A stretch of 64,000 nt of DNA from Paguma larvata (lineage: Eukaryota; Chordata; Mammalia; Carnivora; Viverridae), in assembly GCA_030068075.1 (NCBI GenBank), contig CM057825.1, positions 124,469,239-124,533,238 on the forward strand, written 5' to 3'. Of this stretch, positions 32,676 to 43,059 are shown one piece after another. Made by a program: the position numbers and the translations under genes. Under the pieces are notes generated by a model. It saw only the letters and a program-made list of their open reading frames with translations. It had not been told where the DNA came from and searched no databases. The stretch's first letter is position 1; every line of letters begins with the position of its first letter.

Positions 32676-33654
32676 TCAGGCTCTCTAAAGACACTGTTGC
32701 CAAACTGTCGAAACCAAAAGAAACATTCAGAACATTGGAACTGGCATATCTTCAGAGACAAAATGTTTTGCCTTGGCAAACATGTCCAGAAGGAAGTGGA
32801 TGCTGCTATTTTTAGAGCCTGAGGCAAATGTACTGTTTTGGAGTGTTCAGACAGATAAATATGCTCTCAAAATCATGTTCAAAATGTTCCACATATTGCC
32901 CGATTGGAAACATTAACAAAGTATAAAAGTTGACAGTGTTTCCTCTTGTATGTTGTGTGTGCACACACACACATGCTAACACATCCATACACACAAGTAT
33001 ACAGTAGAGCTAAGAATTGCTTTGCTGCAGGAAACAGCATTTGATCAAAATTCAGAAAGATTAGAGTAGCTGTTCAAGATCAAACCCCAGCATTGTGGAG
33101 GCCACGAAAAGACCTAGATCTTTGGGTTTTGTATCTCCTGTTGTCCATCTGAGCCTTACAAGTTTTGTAAAACCATGAAGACCGTTCGCAGATTCTCTTC
33201 CGTTATCACAGTTGATAGAATTTTCACAGAATTCACGTATCCATTCCCTGTTGAATTTTCATTATCTTACCATCATCTGTCTTATCCCCTCAATTGTTTT
33301 TATTATATGTTTTACCCTGCTGGGAACTGTTTGTCTGGAGTTATGACATACTTTTTAGCATTTGTATTTCTCTTATCTAATTTCAGGATTTCTATAAAAG
33401 ATGGACTTAAGATTTAAGTTGGAGGGAAGATGTGGACTAGAGGTACATTTCTGTAAAGTAAGAAAATGCCAGCTGTCCATGTCAAGGGGTGGGGGGGTGC
33501 TGATGGAGATTATGGGGGCCAAAGTTCACCCTTCTTTATAGCCATCCCCGGGCACCATGACTGTCATCCTGGAGAATCTTTATTCTAAAGACAGTGATTC
33601 CCCAGCTTTATTCTGTCTCTTCTTTTGAACAAGATTCTCACAAGCTCGTTTTTA
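32676..33654. other. Unique DNA
   Basis: A short CA-rich run lies at about 32959-32971. Open frames such as 33175-33417 (+) are AT-driven and unrecognised. Confidence 0.3.
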
Positions 33655-33850
33655 TATTGTCTCAATGAATGGAGAGAATAACAGATTTGGTATCTGATCA
33701 GTTAACTGTGAGACTTTGGACAAGTCACTTAGCTCCTTTGATGGAGAATAATGATAAGGCTTTATTGAGTTACGATAAAAATTATGCAAGATCCCATCTA
33801 GGAATGGCTCTTTTATGGTGAGGGCTCAAGAAACACTAGATGCCGTTCTT
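33655..33850 (+). mobile_element. MIR
   Basis: 'gtgagactttggacaagtcacttagctcc', 'gagaataatgataaggct' and 'gggctcaagaaacactagatg' fit the MIR core and 3' part. Confidence 0.65.
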
Positions 33851-33865
33851 TTCTTACAGTTAAAG

Positions 33866-34095
33866 GGGGGAGGTTAAATAGGCAAGTTCTGAAGTCACAC
33901 AGTTGGATTCAAATCCCCAATCCTTCTTTTTGCCGGTTGTGTGGAAACTGATGGCAAGTCACTTCTCTGAGGCTCCCTTACCATGTCTACAAATGAAAGA
34001 TAGGAAGGGATCTGATATACTGTGGTGATTACATGAGATATTGCATATCCAGCCTTTGGTATGTTGCAAACACTCGAGAAATGGTAGTTTTCATC
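33866..34095 (+). mobile_element. Second MIR, tandem with the first
   Basis: 'ggcaagttctgaagtcacacagttggattcaaatcccc', 'ggcaagtcacttctctgaggctccc', 'ggtgattacatgagatattgc' and 'gcaaacactcgagaaatggtag' cover most of the MIR consensus in the same orientation as the preceding copy. Confidence 0.7.
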
Positions 34096-34274
34096 CGCTT
34101 CATTATGAGATGCAAGTTTCTCTTTTCACTTCCAGTCTTGTTTCCTCCAGTACAAGCCCACAAACCCTGATCTGAAACCCTTGAGGCCATATGTATTTTG
34201 GAATTCGGAATGCTATGGAAATTAGACAGATAATGTGGTGCACGTACCGTGCATCCCCCCTTCCCCCCGCCACC

Positions 34275-34275
34275 A

Positions 34276-34324
<49 letters not shown>

Positions 34325-34325
34325 A
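34275..34325. repeat. (CA)n microsatellite
   Basis: About 21 uninterrupted AC units at 34276-34317, with CTCACACAC after it. Confidence 0.96.
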
Positions 34326-35054
34326 CCAGCCGAGTCTGCGGTAGCACTTCATGACCAGCTCATTACTGCAGTGAAATATTTGAATGTTCATGCTAAGTGG
34401 GATGTGGAAAAATAAAGGATATAAATAACCTCATGTCAGCTCAAGTCCACTTTTGCTGCCAAATGAATTTGCGCCAGAGTGAATGGAAAAAAATTTTTGG
34501 CACCTGGAACTTTTTTGGAAGTCAGAGACCTGTGTAGTCATTATCGCTTTTTGCCCCCATTCTGTGTTGTAAAGCTATTTCTATTACCCGTTTCTGAGTT
34601 CAGCTGTGCGTCTCTTACGTTTCTGTGATTTTATTTAATCCTTCAAGGTTTCCTTTGAACTCTCAGCCCTCCTGCCTTGCCATCCTGTGTTTTATTTCTC
34701 CCTCTTATCTCCGTCTCTATTCTTTACCTCCTCTTGGATTGCTCCTTCTTTTTCTGGGGTTCGCACACTACTGGCATAAAGCCTGTGCTCATTTTCTTTG
34801 TTTCTTTTTTCTTTCTGGTGCATTCTCTCTCGTTCCCCCTTCCTCTCCTCCGCTGTGGATTTCAGAGTCTCGCTTCTGCGATGCTAGCTCTTCACCACTC
34901 TGCTCCTCTGTCTTCTACCTGCCGTTTTCCCTCTGCCCCTTTCTTTGTTCGTTCGTAGTTGCCCTTGGCTCCCACCCCGACTACCATGCTATCATCCTTC
35001 TCCTTTAATTCCTTCATCTCCTCCAGATATCATTCTTTGTCCACTCCTTATTAT
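34326..35054. other. Unique, C/T-biased DNA
   Basis: Pyrimidine-rich between about 34620 and 35020, which keeps plus-strand frames open (for example 34625-35008). No recognisable product. Confidence 0.3.
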
Positions 35055-35300
35055 ACAATGCCAATAATATCATTATGATAATTTATTGAGCTCTTACTGT
35101 GTACTAAGCACTTTACACGGGTCGTTAAATTTCATCCTTCTAGCACACCATTAGGTGGGGACTCTCCTAATCCTCATATTTCAGATGAGAAAATTCGGGC
35201 TAAGAGACAAAGCGACTTGCTCAGGTGGTCAAGAAGCAGAAATGGAATTCAAACCCCACTACGTTAAATCTTTGCATTTAATACTTGTTGCACTAAACTA
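35055..35300 (-). mobile_element. MIR, nearly full length
   Basis: 'aatttattgagctcttactgtgtactaagcactttacacggg', 'tttcagatgagaaaattcgggctaagagacaaagcgacttgctcagg' and 'ggaattcaaacccc' are the reverse-oriented MIR features in order. Confidence 0.75.
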
Positions 35301-35898
35301 ATTCCAAAGCTCATGATTTCAATCACTATGCCTATATTTTCTCCATTACGGCGGATATTACCATCCAAGTTACTTCATTTATCTTGTCTTCCTAGGTACT
35401 TATAGGTTTTTAATGTGACTTAAGTCTGCCTGCCTACTTTTCGGTATGCCATTTAACTTGGACGGTTGGTCCAGATTGGCCCCTTCCTATGGTTGATATC
35501 TTGGCCCTTATCTTTCCCTGATGACACACTGAGATATCATAACCCCCTCATACTTATTGGGACTCTAGGAATAGTCCCAATTTCAAACATTCTCATTCCC
35601 ACGAGCCACTGAAATGTTTGGGGAACAGGTGCTGGGCAGCGGCAGTAGCACCTGCTTTTACTGTTAACTTCCGCATGCCTCAGAACACACCGTTCAAAGT
35701 CACTTCTTGGCACAATGGTTTCATATCATAGGCTTTGCAGGTATCTGTGAATAACTGGACTGATGACGACTAAGGTAGCCAGGCGAGGCTCCTCTATGCT
35801 GCAGTAAGATAAACCCCACATTTCTGGTGTAATACAACAAAGATGGGCATCTCTGTCACATCGCGGTCAGATGTGGTTCTGGTGGCTCTTCGTTACTT
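35301..35898. other. Unique DNA with a diverged repeat at the end
   Basis: About 35785-35885 ('atgctgcagtaagataaacccc...') resembles the old element also present near 22185 and 46890. Not otherwise assigned. Confidence 0.3.
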
Positions 35899-36093
35899 TT
35901 TTTTTTTTAATTTTTTTAAATGTTTATTTATTTTTGAGACAGAGAGAGACAGAGCATGAGTGGGGAAGGGGCAGAGAGAGAAGGAGGCACAGAATCTGAA
36001 GCAGGCTCCAGGCTCTGAGCAGTCAGCACAGAGCCCGACGCGGGGCTCGAACTCACGGACCGCGAGATCATGACCTGAGCCAGCCAGGCGCCC
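35899..36093 (-). mobile_element. Feliform SINE with a deleted head segment
   Basis: Full tail and GA block, then the reversed head, but the segment containing the usual GAAGTCGGACGCTTAACCGA is absent: TGACCTGAGCCAGCCAGGCG joins directly. Target duplication CTCTTCGTTACTT is exact (35886-35898, 36094-36106). The A-box region is partly lost. Confidence 0.95.
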
Positions 36094-36214
36094 CTCTTCG
36101 TTACTTCTTGGATGCTGACTCAGAGGCCTGGGGAGCTTGCGCCTTGCAACTCCACCATCTCCAAGTTCTTTACTTCCGGCCACTGGGGTAGGGGAGGGGG
36201 GTGGCATATTCCTG

Positions 36215-36345
36215 AACTGTTATGCCCAAGACTAGTCAGCGTCCTCATCATTTTTTCAGATGAGGAGACATGTTCATTGCCAAGGTTTTCCAGGCTAATA
36301 AGTGGTAGATTCCAGACTAACCTCACAGCTCTATTGATTCCACTA
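36215..36345 (-). mobile_element. MIR fragment
   Basis: 'tcagatgaggagacatgttcattgccaaggttttccaggctaataagtgg' resembles the reversed MIR core. Confidence 0.5.
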
Positions 36346-38266
36346 CATTTTTTCTAACTAGAAATATTTCATCTCTGTTTATGTTTCCTGTCTAGATTCA
36401 CTTATTCTCAACGAGCTATTAGAATTTCTCTTCTTTTTCTTGGTAATTTCAGCAGAAGCTCCACAGAGACCCCTCATTGGTTGTACTGGGGCCACATGTC
36501 CATCTTCAAGCCAATTGCCCTGAGCCAGACAATGCGATCTTCTGATTGGCCAGGTCTGTGTCCTGTGTCTAACTCTCCCATGGAGGAAATAGAATAAGAG
36601 GGTGTCTTCATCTCTACAGTATGTAGTGGGAACCGTGGGGAACTATTTCCCTAAATATATCCACAATGCCGTTACTGAAAGAAAAGGCAGTAGATATCAG
36701 GCAGGCAAATCAAGGTAAGATCCAGCTACCTGAACAACTGAATGAAGAAGGGAATGTAAGATAGAAATAGTGACCGGGAAATGAATTAACGGGCACATGA
36801 CACAAACCTGACCAATCAGGACACTGCATCGTCCGGGCCATAGTTATTGGTCTGAGGATGAGCAGGTGGTCTGGGCCCAACCAATGAGAGCCCTCCCTGG
36901 AGTAAACGAACGAACAAATGATGCCTCTTTCGTGAAGGGTGAGGGACTCCTTCCAAATGATGAAAAGTGAACTTAGGACAAGTTGACAGTCCAGTGAAGA
37001 TAAGTTTTGCACATTGCATAATTTTGTAATAGGGCTCTGCTTGCTTGGGGTGTATTTTCAAGGGCCCAGAACCTTTCTGGTACAGAAATGATTCCTGTCT
37101 CCCTCTCTGAGTTTGAGTTCTCTCAATCCCATTGGAGCGGGACAGCCTTAGGGCTGTCAGCCTGCTTACCCTCACTCAAGCAACTCCATGAAGGGAAGGT
37201 GGGCCCTTCTTCCCCTCCCCTCTCAATGTTTACCCCTCTCCTTCAATTTCCATGGGCCTCACTCTCCTCCTTAGAAAATGCCTTCCCGTCAATGAGGCTG
37301 AAAAATAGCCAGGAGGCCCATCAGGGTTCCCTTCTGCGGGCAAAGTGACTTCTTCAGTGCCAGGCCTGGAGTCCGTTTATCTCTCCCTGAGTCAACGAGA
37401 TTTTGTCTATAGGCCTTTCTGCTATGTTCCTCCAGAGAGAGGTAAACTGCCTTTAAGTAATTGCTGAAGAAGGCATAAACCAGGGAAATTTGATTTGAGC
37501 ATGCAATTTGAATCGGGAAATGCTCGTATAAATAACTGAAGCAGCTGAATGCGGCAGGTTTGTGCTCTATAGATTTTTTTTTTTTTAATCTCAGGGTCTT
37601 CAGAATAGAAGTTTTGCTGCAGCAGCTTAAACATCCCAGGCCTTTTTGCTCTGATCTTGTGCTAGTTTGGCACCATTAACTGCCAGTCTGGAGTTGGGTA
37701 GGTTGATGTGGCCTAATTAACCTATACGATTGGAAAGTGCAGGGAATGCTTGAACCCACAAACACCGCTGTAATCTAGAGCCGTGACACAGTCTTAAAAA
37801 CAAAACAAAACAATTTCGAACTAGGGAAGAGTTTGGAATTATCTAGCGCAACTTCACCGGTGAGAGAATTAGGAGTCAGAAATGGTAAATCACTTGCTGG
37901 AGGTCACCAAGACTTCGGAAATTTCATGGTCACCTTTTCCTGCACCAAGTAACCCCACATCCCAGAGGTGTGAGTGTCCAGCCTATATTACATCAGAGGG
38001 GCCTGACCTGGCTTACTGGACATGTCTTCTCAAGGAAGCCACCCTCTGGAGCATGTGATTCTCATGGTGGGCAAAGCTCAAGAGGCACAAAACCAAACCA
38101 CAGGAGCGTGTTTCTAGCTCCCACTTGGAGATAGTGTGTGTCACATCGGCTCATGTCCTTTTGGTCAAAGCATAGGCCACCATGCCTAACGACAACAGGG
38201 TGGGGATGATACTCTACCTAGTGGGAAGCATGGCAAGAGAGAGCAGGATACAAATAATTGTGGATA
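36346..38266. other. Mostly unique DNA
   Basis: About 36800-36950 ('accaatcaggacactgcatcg...gcccaaccaatgagagccctc') looks like an old MER/LTR fragment. The block at 37440-37745 is repeat-free, with words such as GCATGCAATTTGAATCGG and CCTAATTAACC, and is a candidate conserved non-coding element. No gene recognised. Confidence 0.3.
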
Positions 38267-38472
38267 GGGGCACCTGGCTGGCTCAGTCGGTTGAGTGTCC
38301 AACTTCGACTCAGGTCATGATCTCACAGTTCTTGGGTTCAAGCCCACGTCAAGTTTTGCGCTGATGGCGCAGAGCCTGCTTTGGATTCTCGGTCTCCCTC
38401 TCTCTGCCCCTCCCCCACTTGCACTCTTTCTCTCAAAAATAAATGTTAAAAAAATAATGATAAAAATACCAG
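38267..38472 (+). mobile_element. Feliform SINE
   Basis: Starts GGGGCACCTGGCTGGCTCAG. The CT block and ATAAATGTT(A)n tail are present. Duplication CAAATAATTGTGGATA (38251-38266) / CAAATCCTTGTGGATA (38473-38488) has three mismatches. The B-box region (GTTCTTGGGTTCAAGCCC) is eroded. Confidence 0.92.
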
Positions 38473-38572
38473 CAAATCCTTGTGGATAAATTATGCAATC
38501 CACCACCGTAATCTTTGTAGTGTAGAAAGTTCTGGCAATGATGAAAGTCCAAGAAGAAATGTGAAAACTGAG

Positions 38573-38696
38573 GGGCACTGGGTAGCTCAGTTGGTTAAGC
38601 ATCTGACTCTTGATCTCGGCTCAGGTCATGATCTCATGGTTTGTGGGATCAAGCCCCGCACCAGGCTCTGCACTGACAGCACAGAACCTGCTTGAG

Positions 38697-38730
<34 letters not shown>

Positions 38731-38782
38731 CCTCCCCTGCTCACGCTCTGTCTCTCTCTTTCAAAAATAAACATTAAAAAAT
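38573..38782 (+). mobile_element. Feliform SINE
   Basis: Starts GGGCACTGGGTAGCTCAGTT. A (CT)n run at about 38700-38728 precedes TCAAAAATAAACATTAAAAA. Target duplication TGTGAAAACTGAG is exact at 38560-38572 and 38783-38795. It lies 100 bases after the previous SINE in the same orientation. Confidence 0.94.
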
Positions 38783-38795
38783 TGTGAAAACTGAG

Positions 38796-39941
38796 AAAAT
38801 CTCCTGAAAGTTTCCTGAATCCACTTATTCTTTCAGTGATGTTACCTATTTTGATTAATGGCTAGATTTGCCCCATGACCCAAACTTACCAGATTTCTTC
38901 CTCCTGTCTATTCGTCTCATCTAATAATCACCCAAATCTTTATCATTTCTACTTTGCAAATATTCCTCAAAAGTCTAGTCTTTCTTCTCACACATCTTTT
39001 CTCAGGTTTCCTGCTTCTGGGTTGTTTGTTTGTTTTTCCAATCCAAGCTCTGCACTGCAGCCAGCGGAACCATGTTCTTATCATATATAGGTCACCCTCT
39101 TGCTTAACATCCTCCCACAGATATAAGGATAAAATGCTATATATTTCTTCATGTCACCTCTATAGATTCAGTTCTTGTTACTCTGCAGCCTTATGTCCAA
39201 CATTTATGTATCTAAGACTGACCAGCCAGTTTGCAGATTAACCTGATTAACAGGGAGGCAGGACTCAAGACATGCTTATGCCTCCACTGGGATTTGCTCT
39301 GTAGGCGAGTGCTAAGTAAGGACTAATGGCTGGTCCCCGGGAGGACCCAGCCTGGATCACAGATGCTCTGTTTGGAGAGGGACAAAGTGAGACTCTATTC
39401 TTCCATAAGGCTCAGCAATGTAATGGACTCCTTGCTTCCTAACACCATGGGACCGGTAAATATGACTCATCACTTCCCACTACTTACGCCCCATGGAGCA
39501 GTCTTAGGACTTTTTTTGTGTTTTAAGCATGAATCACTCGCTCCCAGATACTGGAGAGTTGTCTCTTGTTTTGTTTGTGATTTGAGGTTATCCTGACCGT
39601 CTTTCCTCCATCACCCTATGAACGAGGTGGCGACTGTGCTTGGAATTAGCTGGAAGTTTCACTCTCCTGAAGTGAGTGTGCATTTGCTCACGTTCAGTAG
39701 TTCTTTGTGGCTGTGATGCATTTTACCTCCCAATTTGTCAATCCTCCACCCCTCAACCTGCTCACACTTTTCTACCTTTGTTGATGTAGAAAACTCCTGT
39801 CAACCTTTTGAACCTAGTTCAAGACACATCTTCGTCGAAAACTCCATCCTCCCCAGAGAATTATTTATGTCCTCCCCTGAGCTCTTACAGTGCCCTGCAC
39901 ATGATCACCTTCATTCATTGAGCCAATTAGTAGTTGTTAAG
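38796..39941. other. Unique DNA
   Basis: No repeats recognised with confidence. Short open frames (38875-39241, 39363-39596, 39735-39920) are not recognisable. Confidence 0.3.
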
Positions 39942-40136
39942 TTTGGAGTGCCTGGGCGGCTCAGTCACTTGAGCATCCCACTTGTGATTTCGGCTCAGGT
40001 CATGATCTCACAGTCATGAGATTGAGTCTTGTGGCAAGTTCTGTGCTGGACATGGAGCCTGATTGAGATTCTCTCTCTCCATCTGTCTCTCTCTCTCTGC
40101 TCCTCCACTGCTCTCTCTCCAAAAACCCCAAATATA
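39942..40136 (+). mobile_element. Feliform SINE, diverged
   Basis: 'tttggagtgcctgggcggctcagtcac', 'gctcaggtcatgatctcacag' and a short CT block, with the A-rich tail eroded to AAAAACCCCAAATAT. Target duplication TAGTTGTTAAG / TAGTTGTGAAG at 39931-39941 and 40137-40147. Confidence 0.88.
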
Positions 40137-40648
40137 TAGTTGTGAAGGGTTTACTACGTGCCAGGCACTGTGCAAGGCACTGGGAGTACAACCACGCATG
40201 AGTAGACAAAGTCCCTGCTGTCAGGATACCCTCTGACTAGCAGGGATATGATGTCCAATGAACCAGTAAATGCACCAGATGGTTACCAATGGAGTGAGTG
40301 CCAGGCACCAAATAAATATGGCAATGAGCTAGAAAGGAACTGGGAGAAGTCACTTGGTGAAGTCCAGAAAAACCTCTTTGAGGAACTAATATTTCAACCA
40401 AGGTCTGAAAGATGAGAAGCAACAAGGCTGGGAAATAGATGGAGGAAGAGCAGGTGCAGAAGGCAGTAGCAAGGACAAAAGACAGAGAGGGCTTGATGGG
40501 CCTTGAGCGTTGGCACCAATCAGGAGTTTGAAGTTTGGATGGGAGCTCGTCAGCCCTAACAGGGATTCTGGGTTCCGGTCTAAAAGCAACAGGAAGACTT
40601 GAAAGGGTTTTAACAGAGGAATTGCATGATGTGCTTCACCATTTTAAA

Positions 40649-41125
40649 GTTTCTTTAAATTAATTAATTAATTAATTTTAAAATTTACATCCAAGTTAGC
40701 ATATAGTGTAACAGTGATTTCAGGAATAGATTCCTTAATGCTCCTTACCCATTTGGCCCATCCCCCCCTCCCACAGTCCCTCCAGCAACGCTCTCTTTGT
40801 TCTCTATATTTAAGAGTCTCTTAAATTTTGTCCCCCTCCCTGTTTTTATACTGTTTTTGCTTCCCTTCCCTTATGTTCATCTGTTTTGTATCTTGAAGTC
40901 CTTATATAAGTGAAGTCATATGATACTAGTGTTTCTCTGATGGACTAATTTCTCTTAGCCTAATACCCTCTAGTTCCATCCACATAGTTGCAAATGGCAA
41001 GATTTCATTCTTTATGATTGCGGAATAATACTCCATTGTGTGTGTATATATATATATATCACATCTTCTTTATCCATTCATCCATCGATGGGCGTTTAGG
41101 CTCTTTCCATACTTTGACTATAAAG
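40649..41125 (-). mobile_element. Carnivore LINE-1 3' UTR stub
   Basis: (TTAA)n-containing start, then 'aatttacatccaagttagcatatagtg', 'cctccagcaacgctctctttg', 'tagttccatccacatagttgcaaatgg' and 'ccattcatccatcgatggg'. The same 3' UTR as in the 12.7-kb L1, here truncated to about 480 bp. Flanks CACCATTTTAAA (40637-40648 and 41350-41361) look like its duplication, with the SINE lying inside. Confidence 0.85.
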
Positions 41126-41342
41126 TTTATTTTTTAATGTTAATTTTTGAGAGAGAGAGAGAGAGAGGCACAGCGTGTGAGCAGGGAAGGGACAGAGAAC
41201 AAGGGAGACACAGAATCCAAAGTAAGCTCCAGGCTCTGAGCCGTCAGCACAGAGCCTGATGTGAGGCTTGAACTCATGAACCATGAGATCGTGCCCTGAG
41301 CCGAAGTCAGACGCTTAACTGACTTAGCCACTCAGGCACTCC
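41126..41342 (-). mobile_element. Feliform SINE at the 5' edge of the L1 stub
   Basis: T-rich tail, (GA)n, and reversed head ending TTAGCCACTCAGGCACTCC. It abuts the truncated end of the L1 stub with no clear duplication of its own, so it may have inserted at or near the L1 junction. Confidence 0.88.
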
Positions 41343-41694
41343 TCTGATCCACCATTTTAAAACTTTATCTGCATTGCAATTGAAAGCAGGTATAGATGGA
41401 AAAAAAACAAAAACACTTTTGTTTTCGTAAGAGATTCTATTACTGAGCTGGTGCCTTGCACTGGGATAGTGACCTTTGTGTCTAGAAAGGCATGGATAGC
41501 GTCAAGAGCTGTTTTGGTGACAGAACCAACAGGATGGGTCTAATAGAAGGAGAAGACTCACAGATGACTCCCTAGTGTTTGTCATGCACAGTCAGACAGA
41601 TGGAGAGGCTTTACTGAAATATAGAAGATGGGAGAGAAGTGTGGCATTGGATACGACTAGAACTCTGTTGGAGACATAAGTTGGAGACACCCAT

Positions 41695-41800
41695 TAGTGT
41701 GCCCAGCTCTCTGTCTTCCGCCAGACTGTGATGTCTCTCCAGTGTTGAACACAGTGCTTGACACGTAGCCGGTGCTTAAAAAGTATTTGTTGAATGGGAG
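41695..41800 (+). mobile_element. L2 3' end
   Basis: 'tctctgtcttccgccagactgtgatg', 'cacagtgcttgacacgtagccggtgcttaaaaagtatttgttgaatggg' matches the end of L2 (...gtgcctggcacatagtaggtgctcaataaatatttgttgaatg). Confidence 0.7.
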
Positions 41801-43059
41801 AATCTAAATGATATGCTTAAAAGCTACAGATGACTAATGGCTTCTAGAACAACAGACGATCCAAAGTCTGTAGCAGTGGCTAATTAAACCATTCCAATCT
41901 GATGTCCAAAATACTGTATGCTAGAGACCCCCCCTCTCTCCCCATTAACTGAACAGGCCCTGTCTTTTTTGCTCTTGTAGTCCATTGTTCTTCAAATGTA
42001 ATTAGCCCTTGTGTTTTGACAGTAAACGAGGCTCCCCGTGCTTTGATAAATGGCTTGTTTCTGGGAAAAGAGTATTTGTGAATACAAAAGCCAGTCCCCC
42101 CCCAACCCCCTTTTCTCCCACCTCTTCCTCTTCATGCCACCCTTGGGGTACACCATCACCTTCAGGAAGGCCATGGTTCTTAGGAAAAGATAACGCAGGA
42201 ATCCCAGTTATTTCTGAATATTGATTACATGGCAGGCAGATTCATTGTATGTTATATAATGATCCAATGTTCCATTGGAGTAAACCAAACAAAGCTCCTA
42301 GGGAGTTAAAATCTCACAGTAACCAGGGGGCTGAGTTGAGATTCAAATGTGCCCAGGTCTTGTCTGATCTCAAAGTCTATGTCCTTTTTGCAATTCTGTG
42401 TCTCCTTTAGACCCCAAGTAGCTGGACTTTATACCTCACTTGTTTTTTTTTTTTAAACAGTTTATGTAGATATAATTCATAGGCTATACAATCAGTCTAT
42501 TTAAAGTACATGATTCAGTGTACCTCACTTATTAACGGAACAAATAGTATCAGTTCTCACTCTTAGCAAGGAATAGCACTCTTGAGGTTGCTTCAAGTTT
42601 GTTATCTCCTATGATTTATTCTGGTCTTTTCATCAACCCTCTGGTGCTGGGCGGGGGCAGGAATTATCACCTTTATCTTACAGGTGAAGAAACTAAAAAT
42701 GCCCCACACAGTGTGTGGTCAGCAGATCTGAGTGATGAATCTAAGGTACTTTGACCACAAAGTCTACTCCCTTCGCTTTTACATGATCTGCTGTTTAACA
42801 GTTCTTTGGCCCTTTTCAATGGATAAAGATTATTTTTCACATCCATGGTCTCATTTGGTCCCCACACCAAGACTGATTTGCTAACATCGATGTTTTGGAA
42901 CAGTCTGAAAGGTCTTCTAAACCAATTCAGCTGGCTTCCCTTGTCCGGACCCAGAGAGGGGTAGTGACCCCACATACATCTGTATGTTTGTAGTGACCTC
43001 ACATACATTAGGGTTGTCACTCTCAAAAGAAAAGAGAATAACAAGTTTTGAGGATACAG
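41801..43059. other. Unique DNA with small repeat fragments
   Basis: About 42455-42525 is a diverged reversed L1 3' UTR piece ('atataattcataggctatacaatcagtctatttaaagta'). About 42600-42735 resembles a reversed MIR ('cttacaggtgaagaaactaaaaatgcc'). The remainder is unrecognised. Confidence 0.35.

Larger units (their letters stand above)
40155..41690 (+). mobile_element. Old mammalian repeat split by L1 and SINE
   Basis: 'gccaggcactgtgcaaggcactgggagtacaac', 'gggccttgagcgttgg' and 'gaagacttgaaagggttttaac' continue after 41350 with 'ggtgacagaaccaacaggatggg' and 'cagatgactccctagtgtttg'. This order is familiar from a common old mammalian element whose family name I cannot fix. 40649-41342 is inserted later. 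Confidence 0.5.
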
